This document shows, piece by piece, positions 36,569 to 46,380 of a stretch of DNA of 64,000 bases; positions within the stretch are counted from its first letter, which is position 1, and each line of letters starts with the position of its first letter. The position numbers and the translations under genes were made by a program. This DNA comes from Paraburkholderia franconis (GTDB taxonomy: Bacteria > Pseudomonadota > Gammaproteobacteria > Burkholderiales > Burkholderiaceae): NCBI RefSeq assembly GCF_009362735.1, contig NZ_WHNP01000026.1:58409-122408 (forward strand), given 5' to 3'. The notes beneath the pieces were generated by a model. It worked only from the letters and a program-made list of their open reading frames with translations. It did no database searches and was not told the DNA's origin.

Positions 36569-39500
36569 TTCCTGCCTCCATCGCCGCCAGATCACTGACT
36601 ATGTTGCCGAGCGCTTCGTCAAGGGTGGCCATGTTCATGGCTACCTCACTAGTACGCGCATCTTGGTCACCACCGAAACTCTCCAAGTCGCGCTCGACCG
36701 AATCAACAAATTTCTCTGCAGCCAGACGAAGCGCCGTGCCAGCAGTCACCGCGTTTGCTCGGCCTCGACCATATTCGGGTAGCACTGCGACCGCATCTTC
36801 TGTCTCAAGCAGCGTCCGTGCGGCGCTTATAGATGCATCGAATTGGGTGGTCTGAAACGCGTCCAGCGCGTCCTGCAATGGTCGCGAACTGTTCTGCGCA
36901 GGGATACCAGCGTCCAAGACTGCTTGTCGAGCGCTAGTAAGAGTCGCGACGATCGTTGCACGAGTGGCACCGTCTCCGAAGGTACGAAGCATCTCCTCTA
37001 GCCATCGGAGGCGCTGCGATCGCTCGGCTGCTGATGCGCCGGGGAGCGTTTCTGCAACCTCGCGATACAGCGATGCAAGCATGCTCGAATCGTCCTCGGG
37101 CGGTTTCAAGCCGAGACGCCATTTCGCCCGGCGCAATTGACGTATCGGACTGAGGATCCGCCGTGGATCAAGCATCGCCCCATATCGCCCACCCTTAAGG
37201 CTCGAAGCCTGAGATCGTGCCGTATCGATCAGTTCTTCTCGGTGCCGTAGCAACTTCGCGTAGAGGGAGCGCAATTGCCCTGCAGCCGCGGCCGGATCGT
37301 CTGGCCAGTTGCCGAATGCTGCTTCGATCAGCTCAGCAGTGGTTGGGGTGGCTTTGAGTCGTCCGCCGATCGCGGCACCGATACAAAGCAAACTGATCGC
37401 TGCGTCGGCTTGACGCCATGCATCGCTAGGCGCGCTCAACTTTTGAAGTTGTTGCTCAACTTGCTTAGCCCAACGCTCAACGCAATCCAAAAAGCTTGTC
37501 AGTGCCCGGTCGGCCCCATCGAACCGCCATCGAAAACCATTTTTCGCCGCATGTAACAAGCCTTGCAATGCCTGGCCTGTATGCGGGTCCGCGTCGATCT
37601 CAAGTTGAACCTGCGCGTACATGGCGCGTTTGGTGTTCTGGCGGACGAAATAGACGCCGGTCCTTTGCTGGAAGGCCCTGCCTGTACCTGCAAAATAGGT
37701 GCGTGAAAGTCCCAGCATGTCCCAGTCGATTGCTTCCACAACTGCTGCGTAAATGAGTTCTCGGAGCTTCTGAGCCACTGTCGCATCAAGGCCGTCACCA
37801 CGGATCCAAGTTTGGATCGCGAGGTTGTCGGCATCCACGGTGACCTCTGAAACAGACGTCTGCCGTGCCGGTGTCGAGAGTGGCACGTCCGCCAATGGGG
37901 ATTCACCAGCCTCAGAGATCTTCGGCACAGTGAAAGCATCGCGAAGCGGCTCAGGGAGGTTGATGACCGCGCCCGTTCCGTCGTACAACTCAAGTAGAGC
38001 CATCCAGCGTTCCGCCACCTGCGGATTCTGACGCTTGAGTTGCGTTTCTGCAGCAAGTGACAATTGCTTCACGCCCCCAAGCTTCTCGAGAATCCGAAAC
38101 GGCGGATACTCGCCGGCCGCGATGGAAGGCGCAAATGTGTCCAAGACCTCCACCAGCAAATCGTTCTGAACGGTCCGCGGATTCAGCCTGCCCGATTGCG
38201 ATCGATCGACTCGGTCCGCCCCGATCCAAAGAGCTCGCTCAGTGAAGGGGTACAGCCCATAGCCATCGACATCACCGAAAGTGGCGTGGCACTCGACAAC
38301 TAATGGGCATTGCGTGCATTGCGAAGGTGCCATTTGGCCGGGCTCTGCCGACTCGCTCCATCGCTCGATCTTTTCTCGCCCCAGCCGGACCGCATTCAGA
38401 TACTTGGCAGAGAAAGAGGCTAGAGATGCCGATGTGGGTGCCTGCCCGTGGGTGTGTCCGGCAGACCGATTCATATCTACGATGTGTGTGGTGCGTCGAT
38501 AAGCTGTGTCTTCGACGCTTTCGAAGAAGCCCGGCGTCACCGCGATCGCCGTCCGCATTCGACAAAGGCCCGTTTCGCCTTGCCCGGAGTCACCCTGCGT
38601 CGTGATCGCCTGGAGCAAGGCGCGGTCTATGCCTTGGAGGCGCGCAAACTCCTCAATCAGCAACACCAATTCGCGACCCTGCGATTTGAGATGTCTCCGC
38701 AACCCCGCCATCAACTCCTCGACCCGATCCCCAGAGAAGCTGAGAGTGCGTGCGACGGCCTTGTCGAGATTGCGATTGATGACCCGAATGGCAGCGGGCA
38801 GATTCTCTGGATCCGCTTCGATCAACTGAATGGCGTGTTGCGCCAATTTGGTCGCGTTCAGATAGTCTTGCCCGCCAAGAACCAAGTCATCCGCCGCAAA
38901 GACCCGTCGTCGATCTGGCCGGTCGTCAGCACGGGATTGTTCGAAAATGTGATCAACGATTTCGGCGGCTACCCTTCCGTCACGAAGAAAATGCTCCTTC
39001 TGCATGTACGGGTCCTGGAAGAGGTTGGGCAGCACCTCAATGAGCGCTTCCTCAAGCTCGTCCGCGCTTGATGTTGGCTTGTCCTCACGTATAGCTTGAC
39101 CGAGGTGGTGAAGGAGTTCGCGGCGTCGACCTTCAGGAGTTGTGGCCCCATCACCAGCTAAGTTGAACGTCTCAAGGAAGCCGCGTTGTTGATCGGGGGG
39201 GAGTTTGCCAATGATCTCGCGGACGATTGCGCGGAGGCTAGTTCCGGACTTGCGAACGACCAACACCATTCGCTGGGCTTCGTCGCGCACGTGTAGTCTC
39301 ATCCAGTGGACTAGGTGCGACTTGCCGGACCCCGTATCTCCCAGTATCACGGCAAGCGCATGTGGGCGATCTTGACGCAGGAAGTCAAAAAGGAATTCCG
39401 CCGGTGTCATTTGTGCCCAAGCGGCAGCGGTGACATCCTGGTACCGTTGGCCAACCGGCGGCGTGACCTGTAGATCCCACTCGCTGTGCACCGCATGGAA

Positions 39501-39584
39501 CAAGCTATCGGGGATGTGTTCGGCGAAGGGATTGATTACCTGGCGGACTGCCGACGGCTCCCAGCAGAGATGGTTCCGCATCAT
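36558..39584 (-). CDS. dpdH: DpdH: large P-loop ATPase
   Basis: 1008 residues. Walker A is GDTGSGKSHLVHW (residues 82-94), and LVLLIEEFARLQG serves as a Walker B-like stretch. The central part has a cysteine group (CTQCPLVVEC). The rest is helical. The layout (N-terminal ATPase, long helical C-terminus) matches large defence ATPases of the DpdH/BREX type. It overlaps dpdG by ATGA and dpdI by 11 bp. Confidence 0.8.
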   Translation of the reverse strand: MMRNHLCWEPSAVRQVINPFAEHIPDSLFHAVHSEWDLQVTPPVGQRYQDVTAAAWAQMTPAEFLFDFLRQDRPHALAVILGDTGSGKSHLVHWMRLHVRDEAQRMVLVVRKSGTSLRAIVREIIGKLPPDQQRGFLETFNLAGDGATTPEGRRRELLHHLGQAIREDKPTSSADELEEALIEVLPNLFQDPYMQKEHFLRDGRVAAEIVDHIFEQSRADDRPDRRRVFAADDLVLGGQDYLNATKLAQHAIQLIEADPENLPAAIRVINRNLDKAVARTLSFSGDRVEELMAGLRRHLKSQGRELVLLIEEFARLQGIDRALLQAITTQGDSGQGETGLCRMRTAIAVTPGFFESVEDTAYRRTTHIVDMNRSAGHTHGQAPTSASLASFSAKYLNAVRLGREKIERWSESAEPGQMAPSQCTQCPLVVECHATFGDVDGYGLYPFTERALWIGADRVDRSQSGRLNPRTVQNDLLVEVLDTFAPSIAAGEYPPFRILEKLGGVKQLSLAAETQLKRQNPQVAERWMALLELYDGTGAVINLPEPLRDAFTVPKISEAGESPLADVPLSTPARQTSVSEVTVDADNLAIQTWIRGDGLDATVAQKLRELIYAAVVEAIDWDMLGLSRTYFAGTGRAFQQRTGVYFVRQNTKRAMYAQVQLEIDADPHTGQALQGLLHAAKNGFRWRFDGADRALTSFLDCVERWAKQVEQQLQKLSAPSDAWRQADAAISLLCIGAAIGGRLKATPTTAELIEAAFGNWPDDPAAAAGQLRSLYAKLLRHREELIDTARSQASSLKGGRYGAMLDPRRILSPIRQLRRAKWRLGLKPPEDDSSMLASLYREVAETLPGASAAERSQRLRWLEEMLRTFGDGATRATIVATLTSARQAVLDAGIPAQNSSRPLQDALDAFQTTQFDASISAARTLLETEDAVAVLPEYGRGRANAVTAGTALRLAAEKFVDSVERDLESFGGDQDARTSEVAMNMATLDEALGNIVSDLAAMEAGNVA

Positions 39585-40477
39585 TCGGTGGCTCCTAAGT
39601 GGACGTGGCTAGCGCGCTTCGCGCCGCCACCGAAGTCCAAAATGCGGGACTTCGCATCTGCGATCGCGTCCAGTGAAATCGAACCCCGATCGGCCAATCG
39701 TTGCAGCGCGAAACTCAAAGAGATTGAGAGTCGATCGTCGGCAGCCGGCTGCGTAGTGCGCATTGCCTCCAACTCCTCACGCACGCTCCCACCGTCGAGG
39801 ACTGGGTATATCGCGGCCAATCGCGATAAGAACAAATCGATTTCTATCCAACCTTTATTTGGCAGAACTTGCTCGAGCACCGCAGCGATGGCCCGGCTGG
39901 GATCAGGAAATGCGCGTCGAGTCGATGCATCTCCGACCACCACCGCAAATCCGAGATATCGCGCCCAATAGAGTAGGTTCTGGTAGCTGCTCGTGCTTCC
40001 GAGTTCAGCCTTGACAGCGAACTCGCCGAGATCCTCTCGCAACTGGTTTTGCGGGGCATCGCTGAAACCGACCGGCTCAAGCGGGCTCTTGGTAAGTAGC
40101 CATGCCAATGCGTAGAGAACACCGATCTGCCCAGCATCAGCCGCGCGCTGTGTGTCGAATAGCACCTCACGCATTCTAGATAGGAATTCGGCCTGTAAGT
40201 CGGCATTCCTACGACCGCCGCCGACGGCAGCTTTGGACACACACAAACGATCGCCGTCGTCTTCCACTAGACCCAGGCGGCGCGCCTCGTTCAGTGAGTT
40301 GGAAAACAATGCAGTCGAACCTCCATCTTCTTCGTTACCTCCGCGCTTAGGCAAGGAAGGGGGCGTCGCCCAAGCCTCTAGCTGCTCACGTAGCAGCCCA
40401 TTTTCGGCTTCGGCGACCGCGGCATAGACGCTGAACAGACGGCTGGGCACAGCTTGAAAATTGGTCAGGATGCTCAT
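39581..40477 (-). CDS. dpdG: Probable DpdG
   Basis: 298 residues with no catalytic motif recognised. Two stretches look like winged-helix or helical domains (SRLFSVYAAVAEAENGLL, and VLPNKGWIEIDLFLSRLAAIY). It is placed between dpdF and dpdH with ATGA overlaps on both sides, which is the basis for the name. It may load the DpdH ATPase on DNA (inference). Confidence 0.62.
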   Translation of the reverse strand: MSILTNFQAVPSRLFSVYAAVAEAENGLLREQLEAWATPPSLPKRGGNEEDGGSTALFSNSLNEARRLGLVEDDGDRLCVSKAAVGGGRRNADLQAEFLSRMREVLFDTQRAADAGQIGVLYALAWLLTKSPLEPVGFSDAPQNQLREDLGEFAVKAELGSTSSYQNLLYWARYLGFAVVVGDASTRRAFPDPSRAIAAVLEQVLPNKGWIEIDLFLSRLAAIYPVLDGGSVREELEAMRTTQPAADDRLSISLSFALQRLADRGSISLDAIADAKSRILDFGGGAKRASHVHLGATE

Positions 40478-42975
40478 TCGGAGACCCTCGCATGAAGTTC
40501 ATCAAGTGTCAGAATTCGGCCGCCAAAAACCTCGCGTAGCAAGTGCCCGCTTTGAGATCGCAGATTCTCTGGTACCAGAAACAGGCGCACGCGACCCGGT
40601 AGCGGGGCATATGCCGCTTCACCGAGTGGCTGGTCGCGGCCCACAAGTACCACCTCCGGTCCGGTCGGCAACCGAGAGTGAACGGGGGATGGCAATTGGC
40701 TTACGAAGAAAGGACTAGTCTTCGCAAACCGCAGCACGCGGTCCAGATCGAACGGCGCTTCGCCCATCAGGATGAGCTTAGCTAAGCCCATGCGGCATAG
40801 CCGCTCGAGCGTGTCACCTAGTCGTCGGGACTCTGCCTTTCCGAAGACCTCGCCGTACGTGACGAGGAGTCGCCCCTCAGCATCGAAGAGTCGCGCCAGC
40901 AAATGTGGCGTGGGAAGGTGCCACGGAGATTTAGGTTCAGCGGTTGGAAGGTTTAGTTGGCGAGTTGACTCACAAGGCCGGCAGCGTGAACAGCTACTGC
41001 AGGTTCGAGCCACCTGGTCACGTCCATAAAGCCGTTCTAGGATCTCAGCCGGACACTCTGTGTCTGCCATGAACCGCTGCATCAGTTCGAAGTTGCGCAA
41101 CCCGGAGGCCTGCCCTCTTATGCGAACTGGCCCAACCCTCCGATTCCAGGTTTCGCGTCTAAGGTGCTCGTCGTCAAGCAGTTCGATTTCAAGCCAATCA
41201 CCGGGCTCGGACATCAATGACAGAGGGGCACCGAGCAGCCTCACCATCCCCGAGCGTGCCATAAGCGCAAGCGTGCGCAGGTTCCAGTCGGCGTTCCAGT
41301 CGCCGGTCATGTCGATGTCGCCCTCGGTGACCCCAGGGCTTCCATCGACCCTCACCGCAAAGCGGTTGCCTCCCATTGATCGTTTGCCAGCGAACAGCGC
41401 CGTCCAGCGTTCAAGCCCCCGATCAACTGTGATGACCTTCTGCAGACTGATGCGTTCGGCGATTGGAAAATCGGATGGGGCAGGCACGATAAGCGAAAGG
41501 GACGCTTTACCATCGCGGCCGCCACGTCCAACCTCCTGATAGAAGCGGTCCAAAGTCTCCGGCACGCATGCGTGAACCACACTGCGTGCATGAGCGTAGT
41601 CGATGCCCAGCCCAAACGCAGATGTGCCGATCACTACATCGAGCGCACCTTCCCGCCAGTTTGCTACAATCCGCTCGCGGGCCTCACGGCTCGTTTTACC
41701 GTGCAACATTCCCACCCGATTGAAACCCACATCGCGGAGCTTCTTCCGCCAGACTTCAGCATGCTCTACCTCCGTCACATACAGGACTGCCGGTCTAGGC
41801 ACGTGATGAAGAGCTTCCATCACTCTGCTGTGGCGCGCGGACTCGTCAGCTTTAGCGACCCAATAATCCGGCTCCGACCGCAGTCGCACTGCAGAAATGC
41901 TCTCAAACGCACCGCCGATGCCAAACAGCGCTTTTAACGTTTCCCGCGATTGAGCTGTAAGCGTCGCCGACAAAAGCACCGTGCGAGGCTCCCTGCCGGC
42001 TGGGGACGCGGCAAGCAATTCCTGCCGAAGTCCACTGAGCTCCTGAAACTCCGTACGAAACCCTGTCCCCCATTGATCAACAAGATGAGCCTCGTCGACG
42101 ACCATCGCTCGGAGTTGCCCAGCACTGGCTGCCTTTCGAAGAGCGCCGCGCAAAGGACCGCACGCAGCCTCCGGCGACGCGAAACACAGGCCTTGCGTCC
42201 CTTCTGCGATTCGCTCCGCAAGCGCTGCGTTTGCTGCAGAGGCCCCGCCCTGATAAGCGAGCGGCCGCGCAAGTCCGCACACATTGAGGGCTTCTTCCTC
42301 ATGGTTCACCCCGAGGGCGACGGTCGGTACGATGACCAGCGTGACTCCGCGACTTGCAGAGGCCGCCTCGCCGACGAAGCCAACGGCATGTAGGAGTTGG
42401 AAGACCATGCTCTTCCCCTCGCCCGTGGCCAGCGCAATCACCAGCGTCGCTCCCGGCGGTGTGGAAAGCGCCGCACGCACAGCGGCGCGCTGGCCGAGGC
42501 TGCGGTAGCGGACTCGCCCGATGGCAGCAAGAAATGGGTCGCCGGCGCAATCCTGTCCGCCGAAGGAGCGCCGTACTACCTCGCTTGCGGCAATATCATC
42601 GACGCCGAGTGGCCCTGTTGCTCCAAGCCAATCAGGACGCCACACGTTTGCAAACACCCGGAACCCGCCGGAGATAGGGTCGCCCGCAAGCCCCACCTGC
42701 TCCCAAGCCAAGAACTCGGACAGACGTGGATGCTTCACAATGACGCGCGGGCTAACCTCATAGCCACGCCGAGCGTCCTCACGCCGCAGGGCTTGGCGCA
42801 ACATTACAGCTAGATCGAGTTCGCTGGCCTGAGGAGTAACTCCTCCGAGTGCTAAACGCAACCGTTCGATTGAGGGTTCACCCGAGGCACGCCACTCCTC
42901 TTGCGACTCAACCGCGAGGAGGCGTCGGAGCGCATCGAACGCCTCGGCACCATCAAGTTCACGCATATGTTCCAA
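40474..42975 (-). CDS. dpdF: DpdF: RecQ-like helicase
   Basis: 833 residues, or 830 from Met4. Motif I is ALATGEGKSMVF (residues 181-192), motif II is MVVDEAHLVDQW, motif V is IGTSAFGLGIDY and motif VI is YQEVGRGGRDG, the RecQ pattern. A cysteine cluster (TCSSCSRCRPC, about residue 665) resembles the RecQ zinc-binding element. It probably unwinds or translocates on foreign DNA in the restriction arm. It overlaps dpdE and dpdG. Confidence 0.88.
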   Translation of the reverse strand: MEHMRELDGAEAFDALRRLLAVESQEEWRASGEPSIERLRLALGGVTPQASELDLAVMLRQALRREDARRGYEVSPRVIVKHPRLSEFLAWEQVGLAGDPISGGFRVFANVWRPDWLGATGPLGVDDIAASEVVRRSFGGQDCAGDPFLAAIGRVRYRSLGQRAAVRAALSTPPGATLVIALATGEGKSMVFQLLHAVGFVGEAASASRGVTLVIVPTVALGVNHEEEALNVCGLARPLAYQGGASAANAALAERIAEGTQGLCFASPEAACGPLRGALRKAASAGQLRAMVVDEAHLVDQWGTGFRTEFQELSGLRQELLAASPAGREPRTVLLSATLTAQSRETLKALFGIGGAFESISAVRLRSEPDYWVAKADESARHSRVMEALHHVPRPAVLYVTEVEHAEVWRKKLRDVGFNRVGMLHGKTSREARERIVANWREGALDVVIGTSAFGLGIDYAHARSVVHACVPETLDRFYQEVGRGGRDGKASLSLIVPAPSDFPIAERISLQKVITVDRGLERWTALFAGKRSMGGNRFAVRVDGSPGVTEGDIDMTGDWNADWNLRTLALMARSGMVRLLGAPLSLMSEPGDWLEIELLDDEHLRRETWNRRVGPVRIRGQASGLRNFELMQRFMADTECPAEILERLYGRDQVARTCSSCSRCRPCESTRQLNLPTAEPKSPWHLPTPHLLARLFDAEGRLLVTYGEVFGKAESRRLGDTLERLCRMGLAKLILMGEAPFDLDRVLRFAKTSPFFVSQLPSPVHSRLPTGPEVVLVGRDQPLGEAAYAPLPGRVRLFLVPENLRSQSGHLLREVFGGRILTLDELHARVSE

Positions 42976-45900
42976 CCGAGGGGGGGTCCCGAGAGACTAG
43001 AAAACAGCCCATGGCATCCAGCCTCACAACCGGCTTTGCGATCGCTGGAAGGATCGCTTCAATGCCCTCCAGGTCGGCCCGAGCTGAAAAGTCGCCAGCC
43101 GAATACCTTTGTCGCAAACGATTCCGCCGGCGCTCGACCTCAAGCAAGGCAAGGCGCTCCGCAGCGTCGATGGCGTCCGCCAACAATCGTTCGGCGAGCA
43201 GCGCACCGCGACTGCGGTCCCGGACGGTTCGGCAGACACTGCCGAAAGTAACTGGATCGATGACGCTGTTCAGGATATGCGGTCGGCTGGACAGGTTGAT
43301 GTCAGCGTCGGTCTCCCCAAGCGCGTTGGCCTTCCGATATGGCCTGGTCAGGATAGACAACAGCCCTGCGTCCTCGACTATGTCTCCATCGCTATCGACG
43401 TGTACGCATATCGCACGCGGGGACAGGTAGCGCTGAGCGCGCCGAAGGTTCGCAAGTTCTGTCATGCTCGGTGCGAACATATCGGAAATGGCAATATCGG
43501 GCTCGACTACGAAGCAAAGGCGAAAGCCAAGCCATGGGTCATCAGACCATTCCGAGACTGTGCGCCAGGTGATGAATGCGGTACCACGATCGTCCCAGCG
43601 CGTAAAGCGCTCGACCACGTCTATCAAGGGAGTTCCAGGCCTCAAAAGCATCGTACCCGGGTCCCCACTCGCGATTCGGCGGCGCCAAGTCAGCGCTTGC
43701 GTATCCTCGAGAGCGAATGCCTGCAGCCAAGGCCGACTTGGGATGAGCGTCGCTTTCGTTGAACCGAGTTTGAACGGGTCCTGCGCAGGCCACGCTACAG
43801 GCCACTTCTTGAGGAACAACGCACTCACAAGCCATTGATCGACACCGTCCTCGAGGGCGCCCTCGTCTTCCTCTGCCTCCTCCAACCCTCGAATGAATGT
43901 CTCGACCGGTTCCTCGGTAAGCGCAATTCGATCGAGTGCATACTGTTCATCCTGCGATCGACGCTCTACCTTTACCGCCTCGCCGACCTCGGCCCACAGT
44001 GCCTGGACGCCACTTGGTCCTTGTTCAAGCAGCACCCGAAAGACTTGTTTCTCGAAGTCTTCAAGCAAGAACTGAACGTCGCTTATAGAACGATGAAAAA
44101 TCGCGAGTCCGTGGGAGAGGAAGTCTGACCAGCCTGTCCATGGACTGTCATCCTCATCGACGGGCAGGACGATTCTGTGGCGGATCATTCCGTGCCGCCT
44201 TCCAAATCGATCCAATCGACCGATTCGTTGCTCTACGCGAGCGGCTGACAGCGGTAGGTCGAGGTGGATGATTGCATCAGCAAAAGCGAGATTAAGGCCC
44301 TCCTCTCCGTTTCGATCGCAGATCAACACGGCGGGCGTTCGAGATGACGCGAAAACACCAATGGCCTCGTGATCGCGCATGGTGCCGTCGCCAGTCAGCA
44401 GCAGAATCTCGCAATTCTGCTGCGTGGCGCGCAGCGCGTTATGAAAGGCGGTTGCACCCGCCGCGGATGAGGAGAAAGCGACGATCTTGGGGAGGCGGCC
44501 TTCGCTGCGAAGACTACGAATCAGGCGCAGTGTGCTTTCGCAAGCCGTCGCATGATCGTTGTCAGTGGAACGGTCGTCAGCATGCATACAGAGACGCCCG
44601 AGAATCGATGGCTCATCGGCGAAGGCAGGGCGCGCGCGTTCATTGGCAATCCAATCAATCAGCATTGAACGGCTACCACCAAGTGCGGTCAGCAAGTCAG
44701 CGTAACGAAGTGCCGCCTCTTCGAGCGCGCATTTGTCCCCGCTTGCCGCCTCAAGTACGCCGAATCGCCACTCCTCCAAGATAGGAAGCAACGGCTTGAC
44801 CCAAGAGGTAGCTTCAGCCTCAACGCGAACGTGGGCAAACGAGGGCTCCCCTTGATCTGTTGGCCCTCGTGGACTGAACTCCCAACCCTGCGCGTCGGCA
44901 CGACGCGATCGGATCAAGCGCTGGTGGATCCGGTAACTATCGGCGATGTGGCTTCTAAGCGCGGTACACAGCGCGGGCAACTCGTGCGGCGCGTCCCTTG
45001 TTGCTTGGACCAACCTGGGTGCCAAATCATTGATCGCCTGGTCGTCGGGAAATAGTCGCTCCATCTCGGCTCCCCGCTGCCTAAGGACAAGCTTCGGTGC
45101 CTCAGGATCCAGCGCAAGGAGCAGTCGCCCAATATCACGCCGTCGTTCAAGCTTGCGCCGAAAGCCCGGGACGTCGTCGAGCGGATGAGATATCGGGTCG
45201 AGTAGATTGAGCAACGCGAGGAACCGTGCTTCGTCGCCTAGTGCAGGGGTCGCCGACAGCAGCAGTACAACAGGCGTGTCGCTCGTCATGGCGCGAAGCT
45301 TTGTGGCGGCGAGGGCGAGGGGACCGGAGTCGATCCCTACTAGATGATGGGCTTCGTCGACAACAAGAATTGCGGGAGCAACTGCTATGTTCGCTAAGTC
45401 GGCATGAGGCACAACCTTAACAGTGTCAAACTGATCGAGCCGAAGTTTGGTCCCAAGCTCTTCCCGCCACTGCGCACACAAGTGAGCAGGTACTGCCACG
45501 AGCACACTGGTTTCGGGACTGTCGATCAAGTGTTGTCGTACTATCAGGCCGGCCTCGATCGTCTTTCCAAGGCCGACCTCGTCCGCGAGAAGGTAGCGTT
45601 GCACTGGATCGGAGAGAACCCGACGCACGGCTGCTACTTGGTGAGGAGCCAACTCGATACCGGCGGAAACAAGCGCCGTCATACCTTGTGCAGCGCTACG
45701 AAGTTTTAGGAGCGGCAGTAGGGCTGCTTGGCGACGATCATGAAGATATTGGCTCTCCGCACCGCCACTGGCCAGGATCTCGGCTGGATCATCTGGCGCG
45801 CTCCAAGGGCGTATATATAGACAAAGCTCGCTGAAATCCGCACGTTCGCCGTTTGGAAACCTCACCTCGTAGTCGACTAATCCCCTCTCTCCAATGAGGA

Positions 45901-46129
45901 AATCGGCGATTCGACCAACCCGAAATCGCCCCTCATGACGAACATAGACGCGGGTTTGCGGGCTCAAATAGGCGTGCGAAACTTTCGCCACCGGCATTCG
46001 AATGACGTCGGATCGAATAATCGATCGAAAGATGGAAACTGAGCACGTGTCTCCGCTTACCCCCTCTAGCTTTCCCACGCCTTTGTCGTCGGGCAAAGAC
46101 ACCAACATGCCGTCGATTAGCACACACAT
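42959..46129 (-). CDS. dpdE: DpdE: SNF2-family helicase, first gene of the restriction operon
   Basis: 1056 residues. An N-terminal beta-rich domain (about residues 1-110) precedes the SNF2 core: LLADEVGLGKTIEAG (K189), VVDEAHHLVG, and in the second lobe ICDRNGEEGLNLAFAD followed by QRIGRLDRFGRRHG. HepA-like helicases share this layout. The start could also be Met8. Its promoter must lie in the 250 bp next to gyrB, inside or beside the repeat array, so insertion of the end could affect its expression. Confidence 0.88.
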   Translation of the reverse strand: MCVLIDGMLVSLPDDKGVGKLEGVSGDTCSVSIFRSIIRSDVIRMPVAKVSHAYLSPQTRVYVRHEGRFRVGRIADFLIGERGLVDYEVRFPNGERADFSELCLYIRPWSAPDDPAEILASGGAESQYLHDRRQAALLPLLKLRSAAQGMTALVSAGIELAPHQVAAVRRVLSDPVQRYLLADEVGLGKTIEAGLIVRQHLIDSPETSVLVAVPAHLCAQWREELGTKLRLDQFDTVKVVPHADLANIAVAPAILVVDEAHHLVGIDSGPLALAATKLRAMTSDTPVVLLLSATPALGDEARFLALLNLLDPISHPLDDVPGFRRKLERRRDIGRLLLALDPEAPKLVLRQRGAEMERLFPDDQAINDLAPRLVQATRDAPHELPALCTALRSHIADSYRIHQRLIRSRRADAQGWEFSPRGPTDQGEPSFAHVRVEAEATSWVKPLLPILEEWRFGVLEAASGDKCALEEAALRYADLLTALGGSRSMLIDWIANERARPAFADEPSILGRLCMHADDRSTDNDHATACESTLRLIRSLRSEGRLPKIVAFSSSAAGATAFHNALRATQQNCEILLLTGDGTMRDHEAIGVFASSRTPAVLICDRNGEEGLNLAFADAIIHLDLPLSAARVEQRIGRLDRFGRRHGMIRHRIVLPVDEDDSPWTGWSDFLSHGLAIFHRSISDVQFLLEDFEKQVFRVLLEQGPSGVQALWAEVGEAVKVERRSQDEQYALDRIALTEEPVETFIRGLEEAEEDEGALEDGVDQWLVSALFLKKWPVAWPAQDPFKLGSTKATLIPSRPWLQAFALEDTQALTWRRRIASGDPGTMLLRPGTPLIDVVERFTRWDDRGTAFITWRTVSEWSDDPWLGFRLCFVVEPDIAISDMFAPSMTELANLRRAQRYLSPRAICVHVDSDGDIVEDAGLLSILTRPYRKANALGETDADINLSSRPHILNSVIDPVTFGSVCRTVRDRSRGALLAERLLADAIDAAERLALLEVERRRNRLRQRYSAGDFSARADLEGIEAILPAIAKPVVRLDAMGCFLVSRDPPSVGTYA

Positions 46130-46228
46130 CCCCTAAGCGTGTCTCTCATTTGTATTGTTTGCTCTTCGGGCCAATCGACCGAATTGAGATCCCCTCAGAG
46201 GCACTAAATCTGAAATGCCACCCTTCGG

Positions 46229-46378
46229 CCAGTCGCAGTAACTTTTTCCGCAGGTTGCGTTTGTGTGGTGCCGGTAGGAATCACTGCCCCATTTAGGTCA
46301 GTCGCATTAATTTTGTCACCCAGTAGCAAAACTGTGGCGCCAGTCGCAATTACTCTGGCGCCCTACGCTACAGACACA
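46229..46378. repeat. Array of ~20-22 bp repeats next to gyrB: candidate Tn7-like right end
   Basis: Five related units begin at 46229, 46271, 46298, 46320 and 46340, with consensus close to CCAGTCGCAATTACTNTGGC. The last three are spaced 22 and 20 bp, nearly tandem. Read outward from gyrB, the sequence starts with TGTGTCTGTAG two bases after the gyrB stop. Several 22-bp binding sites packed near a 5'-TGT terminus is the architecture of Tn7R, and Tn7R lies beside its target gene. The last unit sits in a perfect 8-bp palindrome (GGCGCCAG at 46336, CTGGCGCC at 46355). A remnant end of an IS21-family element, which also has multiple terminal repeats, is the main alternative. Confidence 0.5.
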
Positions 46379-46380
46379 AC

